From UBA1189 sp045612065 (GTDB lineage: Bacteria > Bacteroidota > Bacteroidia > Bacteroidales > Bacteroidaceae), in the NCBI GenBank assembly GCA_045612065.1, contig JAZKYH010000006.1, positions 1 through 49,511 of the forward strand: a stretch of DNA of 49,511 nt, written 5' to 3'. A program made the translations under genes and the position numbers. How positions within the stretch are numbered: the stretch's first letter is position 1; each line of letters begins with the position of its first letter. This document shows, one piece after another, positions 32,752 through 40,812 of this stretch. A model generated the notes under the pieces. That model was not told the origin of the DNA. It ran no database searches and saw only the letters and a list, made by a program, of their open reading frames with translations.

Positions 32752-33987
32752 ATGAAGATACTCTTGTTGCCTCCCTATTTCGCCCCTGAGCAGATGGCGA
32801 GCACACACTTGGATGAAAATCGTTATTGGGCTTTTGCTTGGGAAAAGTTTAAGATGGTGACATATACTCCTACTCCTACTCGTGGTATATCACAAGAAGT
32901 CCGCAGAGATTATAAGACGAGAAGAGAGGAGATTATGTATGATGGTATGATGGAGGTGCATCGTTTCTCTATGTTTGGTGAAGGAAGAAATCCTATCCTT
33001 CGTGCTCTACGCTATGTCTTTTGTTGGTGTAAACAGTTTTATTTAGGCTTGCGTGCTAAGGATATTAATCTTATCTATTTGGTAAGTACTCCACCGATAC
33101 AAGGAGTGCTGGGTGGGATGCTGAAGAAGATTAAGAAGGTCCCTTTTGTGTATAATCTACAGGATATATTCCCCGATTCATTAGTGAGTACAGGATTGGC
33201 AAAGAAAGGGGGCTTGTTGTGGAAGATAGGTCGGGTAATAGAGAACTTTACCTATCGTAATGCCGACAAGATTATCGTTATTTCGGAGGGATTTAAGCGT
33301 AACATCATGGACAAAGGAGTGCCCGAAGAAAAGATCGTGGTGATATACAATTGGGTAGATGAAACTGAGGTACAGCATATCCCACGTGAGCAGAATAAAT
33401 TATTCGATGTCTATGGCCTTGATCGAAGCAAATTCTATATTACCTATTGTGGTAATATTGGGCTGACCCAAAATATGGATATGCTGCTTGAAGTGGCGAA
33501 GGATTTGAAGACGGAATCTAATATACAGTTTGTTCTCATCGGTGAGGGGGCCTATAAGAAACGAGTGCAAGAAATTATTGCCGAGCAACATATTGGCAAT
33601 GTAACGTTGTTGCCCTTCCAACCCTATGAAGACATCAGTCACGTGTTCAGCTTTGGTGATGTGGGCTTAGTTATTTCTAAGCCTGGAGTAGGAGAGAACT
33701 CGGTGCCCAGCAAGACATGGAGCATACTTTCTGCTTCGCGCCCAGTGTTGGCCAACTTTGATGAAAATGAGCTGCAATCTATCATCAAGGAGAATCAGTG
33801 TGGTATATTTACTAAGGCGGGTGACAAAAACTCATTTAAAGATGCCATATTACAATTGTATAGAAAGCGTGATTTATGTTGTGAGCTCGGTTATAATGGA
33901 CGTCAGTTTATATTGAGAAATTTGACGAGGGCGGCAGGAACAAAGAAATATGTGGATGTAATTAAGGAAACAGTTGATGGGCAGTAA
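32752..33987 (+). CDS. Family 4 glycosyltransferase, WbuB-like
   Basis: 411 residues from ATG 32752 (a GTG lies one codon earlier). MKILLLPPYFAPEQMASTHL, YLVSTPPIQGVLGG, FVYNLQDIFPDSLV and IVISEGFKRNI match the WbuB/fucosamine-transferase-like GT4 group, with ITYCGNIGLTQNMDMLLE and NSVPSKTWSILSASRPVLA in the C-lobe. Adjacent to the initiating transferase, it probably adds the second sugar. Confidence 0.92.
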   Translation: MKILLLPPYFAPEQMASTHLDENRYWAFAWEKFKMVTYTPTPTRGISQEVRRDYKTRREEIMYDGMMEVHRFSMFGEGRNPILRALRYVFCWCKQFYLGLRAKDINLIYLVSTPPIQGVLGGMLKKIKKVPFVYNLQDIFPDSLVSTGLAKKGGLLWKIGRVIENFTYRNADKIIVISEGFKRNIMDKGVPEEKIVVIYNWVDETEVQHIPREQNKLFDVYGLDRSKFYITYCGNIGLTQNMDMLLEVAKDLKTESNIQFVLIGEGAYKKRVQEIIAEQHIGNVTLLPFQPYEDISHVFSFGDVGLVISKPGVGENSVPSKTWSILSASRPVLANFDENELQSIIKENQCGIFTKAGDKNSFKDAILQLYRKRDLCCELGYNGRQFILRNLTRAAGTKKYVDVIKETVDGQ

Positions 33988-34113
33988 TAAATAGTTTTAA
34001 ATCATCTTTCATATTCCATCTTGATGGAGATGTGTATGAAATGTCAGATAGAATAATCATTAAAATAAATATTAAAAATGAAAAGTAGTTTTAAATTAAG
34101 TAAAGATGTTGTT

Positions 34114-35346
34114 ATGAAGAAAATGTTGTTGAACTTTTTATTCATTGTTAGTGGGTTGACAATGTCTGCACAAAATGTAAACTCCGTTGAGCAACTAACT
34201 GTCGTTGGTACAAATGTGGAAGAACAACGTGTGGTAAGCAGTGATCATCAGGTTATTACTAATTTCTTCCGCCACAACTGGTTTGTGTTAGGTGATGCCG
34301 GTGTTAATGCTTATTGGGGAGATTATACCTCTAAAGGTCGTCTTTCTTCTCGTTTGACCCCGCAATTTAATGTTGGTGTAGGTAAGTGGTTTGTGCCGGG
34401 ATTTGGTGCGAAACTGCAGCTTACTGGATTCCGTTCACGTGCAGATAAGTGGAGCAAAGGTTTCTATACCCATGGTAGTGATCAGTATATTGATAGTGAT
34501 GGTAATTCCTATTGGAAGGAGCGAATTAAGTGGTTTAATTTCAACTTTGATTTGATGTTTAATATATCTCGATTAGTTAAAGGATATGAGGGAAATGATT
34601 CTCCTGATCTAATGAACCAGTTTATTGCTTCTGTCGGTTTGGGCGTAACACATCCTTATGACTTCCCGAGATATCCGAATAATGACTTTGCAGGACACTT
34701 TGAATTGCAGTATAGTCGTTTCTTCTCTGAAAAAAAGGCTCTTTCATTGGATGTGCGTTTGCGTGCTATCCTTCAATCTACGCAATATGATGGAGTAGCT
34801 GATCAATTTTTTGATGAAAATTATTCGGTGAACGTCGGCCTTACCTATTATTTTAAGGAACGTGGTTGGAAACGCTCTGTTGCTAATACTACTTATTATG
34901 TGGAAGATATGACGACTATCAATCTGCTAAACGAAGAAATTGCGCGTCTGAAGAATGCATTAGCTTCTACTCCTGTTGATACCATTGTGATAGGGCATGG
35001 CACATCGGACTTGATAACATTTCCTTATCTCGTGAACTTTGTAATCGATAAGGTTGAGGTGGTGAACCGCGAAAGGGTGAACCTGAAGGTGGTTGCAGAA
35101 ATGATGAAGGCTACTCCGAATCAGAAATATTTGATTTGTGGTTATGCCGATAAATATACCGGTACAGTAGCACGAAACATCTGGTTGGCGGAACATCGCT
35201 CTAAGAACGTATTCAAGATTCTTACCGAAGAGTTTGGCGTGCCTGCATCACAGTTGGTTCTCGACGACAAGGGCGGTGTGGATAACATGTACTATGATGA
35301 CCCTCAGTTGAGTCGTTCGGCTATTATATCTAAGTACGAAGAGTAA
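34114..35346 (+). CDS. OmpA-family outer membrane protein
   Basis: 410 residues from MKKMLLNFLFIVSGLTMSAQ, a Sec signal peptide (an ATG at 34078 gives 12 more residues). A beta-barrel-like N-domain with alternating aromatic strands (about 40-250) is followed by a short coiled segment and a C-terminal OmpA-like domain with LICGYADKYTGTVARN and LAEHRSKNVFKIL. It sits inside the capsule operon, so it may anchor or space the export machinery against peptidoglycan, but that link is by position only. Confidence 0.86.
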   Translation: MKKMLLNFLFIVSGLTMSAQNVNSVEQLTVVGTNVEEQRVVSSDHQVITNFFRHNWFVLGDAGVNAYWGDYTSKGRLSSRLTPQFNVGVGKWFVPGFGAKLQLTGFRSRADKWSKGFYTHGSDQYIDSDGNSYWKERIKWFNFNFDLMFNISRLVKGYEGNDSPDLMNQFIASVGLGVTHPYDFPRYPNNDFAGHFELQYSRFFSEKKALSLDVRLRAILQSTQYDGVADQFFDENYSVNVGLTYYFKERGWKRSVANTTYYVEDMTTINLLNEEIARLKNALASTPVDTIVIGHGTSDLITFPYLVNFVIDKVEVVNRERVNLKVVAEMMKATPNQKYLICGYADKYTGTVARNIWLAEHRSKNVFKILTEEFGVPASQLVLDDKGGVDNMYYDDPQLSRSAIISKYEE

Positions 35347-35389
35347 CCTCCCGCTGAGGTATATCTGATAAAGAATAATAAAAAACGTC

Positions 35390-37303
35390 ATGAAGATGAC
35401 TTTGTTTCAAAAAATAGCTCATTGGTATTTCTCTAAGAAGGCCTTGCCCTATTGGGGAATTGTGCTCTTAGATAGCTTTATCGTATATATTTCAGGTGTC
35501 TTTGTCGCAATTTTAACCGATGGAGCAATAGCTACGGTCTCTCACTTGGAGGCTTTGAACATCTCGATGGTGGCTTTTCTTGCCTGTTATGTGGTGGGAA
35601 TGAGGTGCCTACATACGTATTCTGAAATTATCAGACATTCCAGCTTTGTAGATTTACGGCGAGTGGCTTTGGCTAACTTAATCGGAATGGCCTTGACTTT
35701 TCCTTTGAGAATATTATTGGATTATTGGGGAGTAGCCGTGTTAGGCTATTACGACCTGATAGCCATATTCCTGATGACTACGTCACTCATGTGGAGCCTT
35801 CGTGTAGTGGTGAAAGCTCTTTATGAAATAGAGATTGACTCCAAGCACAGCAAACGGGTATTTATCTATGGTACTAAAAATGGTGGTGTCAGCTTAGCGA
35901 AGGGAATTCGTAATGAGGAGAATCAACGCTATATTTTGGCTGGGTTTGTCTCTGGTGATAAGAACTATGTGAACAAACAGCTTATGGGGGTTAGAGTTGT
36001 GAAGAACGACTTGACCCTGGTGGAGGAGATGAAGCAACAGAACGCAACAGTATTGTTGGTGTCGCCACTTTATAGTGACAAGTTCCGTGGACAGACCGAA
36101 TTGGTAGACAAACTGATTGAAGCTAATATCCATATTCATATGATGCCACCTACTATAGAATGGGATGGCAAAAGTCCTTTACAGCACGAAGCTCTCAGAG
36201 AGGTGGAAATTGAGGATTTGCTGCCTCGTGAGAAGATAGAGGTGGATATGAAGAGTGTGGGGGAGATGCTTACAGGAAAGTGTATCTTGATAACTGGTGC
36301 TGCAGGTAGCATCGGTAGTGAGATGGTAAGGCAGATTGCCATCTACAATCCTTCGACGTTAGTATTGATAGATCAGGCGGAGACTCCAATGCACGACGTG
36401 CGTCTCTTCCTCTCTAGAAAGCATCCCGAGATAGAAGCGCGTACTATAGTGGCTAATATCTGTAATCAATCACGAATGGAGCAGGTGTTCAGGGAGTTCT
36501 GTCCAGAATATGTGTTTCATGCGGCCGCCTATAAGCATGTGCCGATGATGGAGGACAATCCGAGTGAGGCGGTACAGAACAATATCTATGGCACACGCGT
36601 GATGGCAGATTTGGCGGTGAAGTATGGTGCCATGAAGTTTGTGATGGTATCGACCGACAAGGCAGTTAATCCCACCAATGTGATGGGCTGCTCAAAACGT
36701 ATCTGCGAAATCTATGTGCAGAGCCTGGATAAAGCCATCAAAGAAGGTAAGGTGGAAGGAGTCACACAATTTGTAACAACCCGTTTTGGAAATGTCTTGG
36801 GTAGCAATGGATCGGTCATTCCTATCTTCAAGGAACAGATTAAGCAGGGAGGACCAATTACGGTGACTCACCCCGACATAATCCGTTACTTTATGTTGAT
36901 ACCCGAAGCTTGTAAGCTGGTGCTACAGGCGGGAACCATGGGCGCGGGTGGTGAAATCTATGTCTTCGATATGGGGGAACCAGTGCGTATTGTTGACCTG
37001 GCTCAACGTATGATAAAATTGAGCGGAGCTAAGAACGTGGAGATTGTATATAGTGGGCTTCGTGACGGAGAAAAACTTTACGAAGAATTGCTGAACGATA
37101 TGGAGCAGACGAAGCCTACACACCATCCGAAAATCAAGATTGCTTCTGTACGTGAATATGAGTATCAGGAGGCTAAGAGGAATGACGAGGAACTCTATCA
37201 ATTGAGTTTTAACTACGATGCTATGGAAGTGGTGAGGAAGATGAAGCAGATTGTTCCAGAATTTAAGAGCCAATATTCACGTTATGAGGTATTGGATAAG
37301 TAA
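35390..37303 (+). CDS. UDP-sugar 4,6-dehydratase, CapD/PglF/WbpM type
   Basis: 637 residues: four N-terminal membrane segments, a CoA-binding-like middle domain (VFIYGTKNGGVSLAKGIR) and a C-terminal SDR domain from about residue 295 (ILITGAAGSIGSEMVRQI). The atypical active site VSTDKAVNPTNVMG and downstream GCSKR fit the family that makes UDP-4-keto-6-deoxy-GlcNAc. The product would feed the DegT aminotransferase at 30364. Last gene of the rightward capsule operon. Confidence 0.93.
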   Translation: MKMTLFQKIAHWYFSKKALPYWGIVLLDSFIVYISGVFVAILTDGAIATVSHLEALNISMVAFLACYVVGMRCLHTYSEIIRHSSFVDLRRVALANLIGMALTFPLRILLDYWGVAVLGYYDLIAIFLMTTSLMWSLRVVVKALYEIEIDSKHSKRVFIYGTKNGGVSLAKGIRNEENQRYILAGFVSGDKNYVNKQLMGVRVVKNDLTLVEEMKQQNATVLLVSPLYSDKFRGQTELVDKLIEANIHIHMMPPTIEWDGKSPLQHEALREVEIEDLLPREKIEVDMKSVGEMLTGKCILITGAAGSIGSEMVRQIAIYNPSTLVLIDQAETPMHDVRLFLSRKHPEIEARTIVANICNQSRMEQVFREFCPEYVFHAAAYKHVPMMEDNPSEAVQNNIYGTRVMADLAVKYGAMKFVMVSTDKAVNPTNVMGCSKRICEIYVQSLDKAIKEGKVEGVTQFVTTRFGNVLGSNGSVIPIFKEQIKQGGPITVTHPDIIRYFMLIPEACKLVLQAGTMGAGGEIYVFDMGEPVRIVDLAQRMIKLSGAKNVEIVYSGLRDGEKLYEELLNDMEQTKPTHHPKIKIASVREYEYQEAKRNDEELYQLSFNYDAMEVVRKMKQIVPEFKSQYSRYEVLDK

Positions 37304-37372
37304 AGAAATGTATTATAGTTCGCTTTACGCATTTGAACCTTAAATGATAAACAGCAAAGTTGGAAAGGGAAA

Positions 37373-37404
37373 TTTGGCTATTCGCGAAAAAAAATGTAGC
37401 TTTG
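37373..37404 (+). promoter_or_regulatory. Bacteroidota promoter with -33 and -7 elements
   Basis: TTTG at 37373-37376 and TAGCTTTG at 37397-37404 are spaced by 20 bases, matching the consensus TTTG-N19-21-TAnnTTTG. It is the best-formed promoter in the window and starts the small-peptide/LRR-lipoprotein/nucleotidyltransferase unit. Confidence 0.75.
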
Positions 37405-37459
37405 CAGTTTGTTATACATATGTTTTATTCGTAGCAAATAAGTGAAAAAACAATAGCGT

Positions 37460-37615
37460 ATGAAAACGATAACACAAACTGAATACACTGCACCTGAGGT
37501 GAAATTTGTTGAGGTTATAGTTGAAGAAGGTATTTTAATATCTGGTATTGTTATTAATGACAGATATGGTAATAAAGTGGAAGAGCATGTAGTAGACCCT
37601 GTAGAGGAATGGTAG
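37460..37615 (+). CDS. 51-residue peptide with YTAPEV...ISG motif
   Basis: The ORF begins MKTITQTEYTAPEVKFVEV, has a central EEGILISG, and ends DPVEEW. It follows a well-formed promoter and ends 16 bases before the lipoprotein gene at 37632. Small proteins of this type (APEVxxVEV, then a short hydrophobic/Ser-Gly stretch) are common at the head of Bacteroidales surface-lipoprotein operons and have no assigned function. There is no signal peptide. Its operon also contains a nucleotidyltransferase of a family found in RiPP clusters, so a modified-peptide precursor is one possibility; that is speculative. Confidence 0.7.
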   Translation: MKTITQTEYTAPEVKFVEVIVEEGILISGIVINDRYGNKVEEHVVDPVEEW

Positions 37616-37631
37616 TCCAATTATGCAAAGA

Positions 37632-39605
37632 ATGAAGAAATTTATTTATTGTGCACTGATTGCACTAATCGCCATCTCGTGCGATCAAACTGAAGCCCCT
37701 GGGGAGGGAGCATGGGAAGGCATGCCTGTGCCTAAAACTCTTTTTGCATATACACCAGAGTTTGAATCTCAAGGTTCTAAGAGTCGTGCTCTGCCCGAAT
37801 ATCTTCCTGAGAGTTGGGATAAATCAGAGATGGCCAATACTCGCACATATGCTGTAATCAATCCTGATGAAGCAGATGAATACATCCAATATTGGTCAAG
37901 TGGTGATGCTATTTCGGTATTCTTCACAACAGCCAATCTCAAATATACATTAACGGGTTTCAAAGACAACGAACAAGATTATGGTTTGTTCCAATTGTCT
38001 GGAGAAGAAGTCTTAGGTGATGAACTTACTACGGGGTATTTTTATAGTGTATATCCTTACAAAGAAGACACCGAAATGTTTGATGATGGTATAGTGGCAT
38101 ATACTTTCCCTCAAACACAACATTACAATGCTGAACTCAATGGCGATTCCTATTTCAATGGTGAAAATGGTATGATTGCTAGAGAACTGCAGAGTGAGTA
38201 TGATGAAGTTTTGTACTTCCAGAATTTCTGCAGTTACCTTCAATTGCGTTTGGTTACTGATGATGGCACACCTAAATCAGTGAAAAAAATCACATTAACC
38301 GCTAATAATACGGATGATAAGATTGCAGGAAGGAGTGATGTCGAATTTGATGGTGATATCCCTGTTGTCTATATGTATAATGAGGCAACCAATCAAATCT
38401 CCTTAGATTGTGGTAGTGGTGTGGCATTAAGTCAAGACATTAACAACCCTACTAAATTCTGGTTTGTTTTACCTGGAGGTTTTACATTTACGGAAGGATT
38501 TTGCATTACGGTTATTTTTAGTGATAATAGTTATTTCAAACAGAAGACAACTAAGCAAATTGGAATTGCACGCAGCCATATCAAGCCGATGGCTACGTTT
38601 AAACCTATAGGAATCAAGCCTAATGGACCTATACGTTACAAGTATAACAGTGGAAATAAGGAGGAAGCATTCCCGTTAAAAAACACATTCTTTGGCGTGG
38701 ATGGCTCTGTGCTTGATATTGTTGATCAGGTTTATGATGAGGAAACTGGTGAATGGGTTGTGTTGTTGTCTGGAACATTAAAGGCTATTGGAGGCAATTC
38801 ATTTGAGGGACCTGGTGAAGATATTGAATATATTAAAGTGGATAATGATGGTGAGTCTATCAAAGTGAGTGATTTCGCATTCTATAATTGTACGGCTGAC
38901 GATCTAATCATACTGAACAATGTGGATGATATTAATGAGTCTGCATTTACTGGAAGTACAATTGCAAATCTGAATATATACGGAGATGTAACAACAATCA
39001 AGAATAGTGCAGGTACAGGTTCTAGTATTGAAAATATTAATATTAGCGGAAGTGTCAAAGCTGTTGAAGAGCATGCATTCTCTGGTTGTGATGACTTGGA
39101 AACTATTAATATCGGTAATATTGAGACCATTGGTTATCGAGCATTCTATAATTGTCCTAATCTGACAAAAGTCAGTGTTCCTGGGGTGAAATATATAGAT
39201 GCAGGAGCGTTCCGTAGTTGTACCAGTTTGGAAACAATTGATTTGGGATCAGTTGTGACGATCGAGGACAATGCATTTATGGATTGTAGTAGCTTGACAG
39301 AAGCAATTATCTCAGAAAATTGTACTTTGATTGGTGAAGGTGCATTCTGTAATGCTATTAATCTCCAGACAGTATATTGCTATGCAGTTGAACCGCCCTT
39401 CATCAAGACTGACAATGGTGATAAATCGTATGTGTTTGACAATACTCACGCTAATCTTGTCATCTATGTACCTGTAGGATCGAAGACAGATTACACTAAC
39501 AGAAACTATTTTGCAAATCATTCTTACGATGATCCCAACATCAAAGCAAAAGTTAACTGGTGGCAGCAAGAGTATCGAAGTAAATTGAAAGAAATGGCAA
39601 ACTAA
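37632..39605 (+). CDS. Lipoprotein with BspA-like leucine-rich repeats
   Basis: 657 residues from MKKFIYCALIALIAISCDQ, an SpII signal with lipid-bearing Cys17 (an ATG three codons earlier is possible). The N-terminal half resembles fimbrillin-like lipoproteins (YWSSGDAISVFF; YFYSVYPY; IKPMATFKP). The C-terminal half has about seven LRR_5/BspA-type units such as AVEEHAFSGCDDLETI, TIGYRAFYNCPNLTKV and TIEDNAFMDCSSLTEA. It is probably exposed on the outer membrane and involved in binding or adhesion. A terminator follows. Confidence 0.87.
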   Translation: MKKFIYCALIALIAISCDQTEAPGEGAWEGMPVPKTLFAYTPEFESQGSKSRALPEYLPESWDKSEMANTRTYAVINPDEADEYIQYWSSGDAISVFFTTANLKYTLTGFKDNEQDYGLFQLSGEEVLGDELTTGYFYSVYPYKEDTEMFDDGIVAYTFPQTQHYNAELNGDSYFNGENGMIARELQSEYDEVLYFQNFCSYLQLRLVTDDGTPKSVKKITLTANNTDDKIAGRSDVEFDGDIPVVYMYNEATNQISLDCGSGVALSQDINNPTKFWFVLPGGFTFTEGFCITVIFSDNSYFKQKTTKQIGIARSHIKPMATFKPIGIKPNGPIRYKYNSGNKEEAFPLKNTFFGVDGSVLDIVDQVYDEETGEWVVLLSGTLKAIGGNSFEGPGEDIEYIKVDNDGESIKVSDFAFYNCTADDLIILNNVDDINESAFTGSTIANLNIYGDVTTIKNSAGTGSSIENINISGSVKAVEEHAFSGCDDLETINIGNIETIGYRAFYNCPNLTKVSVPGVKYIDAGAFRSCTSLETIDLGSVVTIEDNAFMDCSSLTEAIISENCTLIGEGAFCNAINLQTVYCYAVEPPFIKTDNGDKSYVFDNTHANLVIYVPVGSKTDYTNRNYFANHSYDDPNIKAKVNWWQQEYRSKLKEMAN

Positions 39606-39614
39606 ATGATAAAG

Positions 39615-39658
39615 AATGGCATGTGAAAATCCTCTTTTACATGCCATTTTTGTTTTAG
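39615..39658 (+). terminator. Rho-independent terminator after the LRR lipoprotein
   Basis: AATGGCATGTGAAAA pairs with TTTTACATGCCATT (one bulged G) around a 5-base loop and is followed by TTTTTGTTTT. It excludes the upstream ATG at 39616 for the next gene. No new promoter is clear before 39676, so that gene may depend on read-through. Confidence 0.85.
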
Positions 39659-39675
39659 GCTTGTATTATACTCGT

Positions 39676-40797
39676 ATGAAGGTGTTGGAATTGGAACGTT
39701 CGGAAGAAATACTATTGGCCTTGCTGCGTGCTGCCCTACATCAGCAAGAGGTCGAAGTGTCTTGTTTTAATCAGGCTACTGCAGAGGATTGGATTCAATG
39801 TTATCGGTTAGCTGTGCGGCAAGGGGTGGCAGCCTTAGCCTGGGAAGGAATAGAACGTCTGCCTATGGAGTATCGTCCACCTCTGGATGTGAAACTGTCA
39901 TGGGCGTTGAAAGAGAAGAAACAATCGGAAAAATACCAGAAGCATTGTATCGCGCTGAATGAGTTGGTCCAATTATATGCCCAGCATGGTATAGCTACGA
40001 TAGTGTTGAAGGGAGTGGGACTGTCCCGACTATATCCTGTCCCTGCTCATCGGGAGGGGGGGGATATTGACATCTATACTTACTCGGCAGATAAAAACCG
40101 TATGACAGACGAAGAGGCCAATCTGTTGGCGGTTGAGCTGATGCGTGAGAGCGAAGCTCTCATGGGGGAGTCTCCGTCAATAAAGCATAGTGAATTCTGC
40201 TTTCAGGGCGTTACGTTTGAGAATCATCGTCTGTTTCTACATGTGGATAAATGCCAAAGTATAGCCAAGGCGGAGCAGTGGTTAGAGGAAAATAGAACCT
40301 CTCAAAAGGTGGAGTTGCTGGATGGAAAGTGCCGTGTTGAGGTGCCCACAGTAACTTTTGATACGGTGTTTGTCTCGCTTCATGCTGCTCATCATTATGG
40401 CGATGGATTGTCGCTGAAGCATTTGTGTGATTGGACTTTATTGGCCCAGCAGGGTGGGGGAAAGCTACCTACTGAATTGGATGATAAATATCTTAAACGG
40501 GCTGTGGCAACCTTGACGCAATTGTGCCATCGCTATCTGGGACTGGAAATCTCTACAGAGGGTGGAGAAACGATGGTAAACGAAATGATGCAGGAAATCT
40601 TGCGCCCGCCCTACTTTAGAAAGACTCCGCCAAGTAATCCCGTTAAGGCGTATTGGTGGGGGATAAGAGAGCGATGGCACATCTTTAGACTTACCCATCG
40701 TCTGTTAGGCGTCTCGTTCTGGGGAAAGATGAAAGGATTATGTCTTAGGGGGGTAAAAGAATGGTGTCAGATGAAAAATCAAAAAGGGGAAGATTAG
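39676..40797 (+). CDS. Nucleotidyltransferase family protein (NTP_transf_5-like)
   Basis: 373 residues from MKVLELERSEEILLALLRAA; the earlier ATG at 39616 lies in a terminator. The nucleotidyltransferase core is visible: VLKGVGLSRLYPVPAHREGG followed by DIDIY with the acidic pair, and LFLHVDKCQSIA with VSLHAAHHYGDG downstream. Members of this family occur in polysaccharide loci and beside HPr-kinase-like and PqqD-like genes in some lasso-peptide clusters. The substrate is unknown. Its stop overlaps the convergent wzc stop, and the last codons form half of a shared terminator. Confidence 0.75.
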   Translation: MKVLELERSEEILLALLRAALHQQEVEVSCFNQATAEDWIQCYRLAVRQGVAALAWEGIERLPMEYRPPLDVKLSWALKEKKQSEKYQKHCIALNELVQLYAQHGIATIVLKGVGLSRLYPVPAHREGGDIDIYTYSADKNRMTDEEANLLAVELMRESEALMGESPSIKHSEFCFQGVTFENHRLFLHVDKCQSIAKAEQWLEENRTSQKVELLDGKCRVEVPTVTFDTVFVSLHAAHHYGDGLSLKHLCDWTLLAQQGGGKLPTELDDKYLKRAVATLTQLCHRYLGLEISTEGGETMVNEMMQEILRPPYFRKTPPSNPVKAYWWGIRERWHIFRLTHRLLGVSFWGKMKGLCLRGVKEWCQMKNQKGED

Positions 40798-40812
40798 CTC
40801 TTCCCCTTTTTG
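40780..40812. terminator. Bidirectional terminator built from the overlapping 3' ends of two genes
   Basis: CAAAAAGGGGAAGA and its exact complement (14-bp arms, 5-base loop TTAGC) span the stop codons of the nucleotidyltransferase gene (plus) and wzc (minus), which overlap by 4 bases. Each orientation ends in a T run. The arms encode the final residues of both proteins (QKGED and KKGKS). Confidence 0.88.

Noticed and set aside
34004..34040. Hairpin-like TTTCATA...TATGAAA upstream of the OmpA-like gene
   Set aside because: Arms pair over only seven bases with irregular inner pairing and no T tract, so it was not called a terminator.
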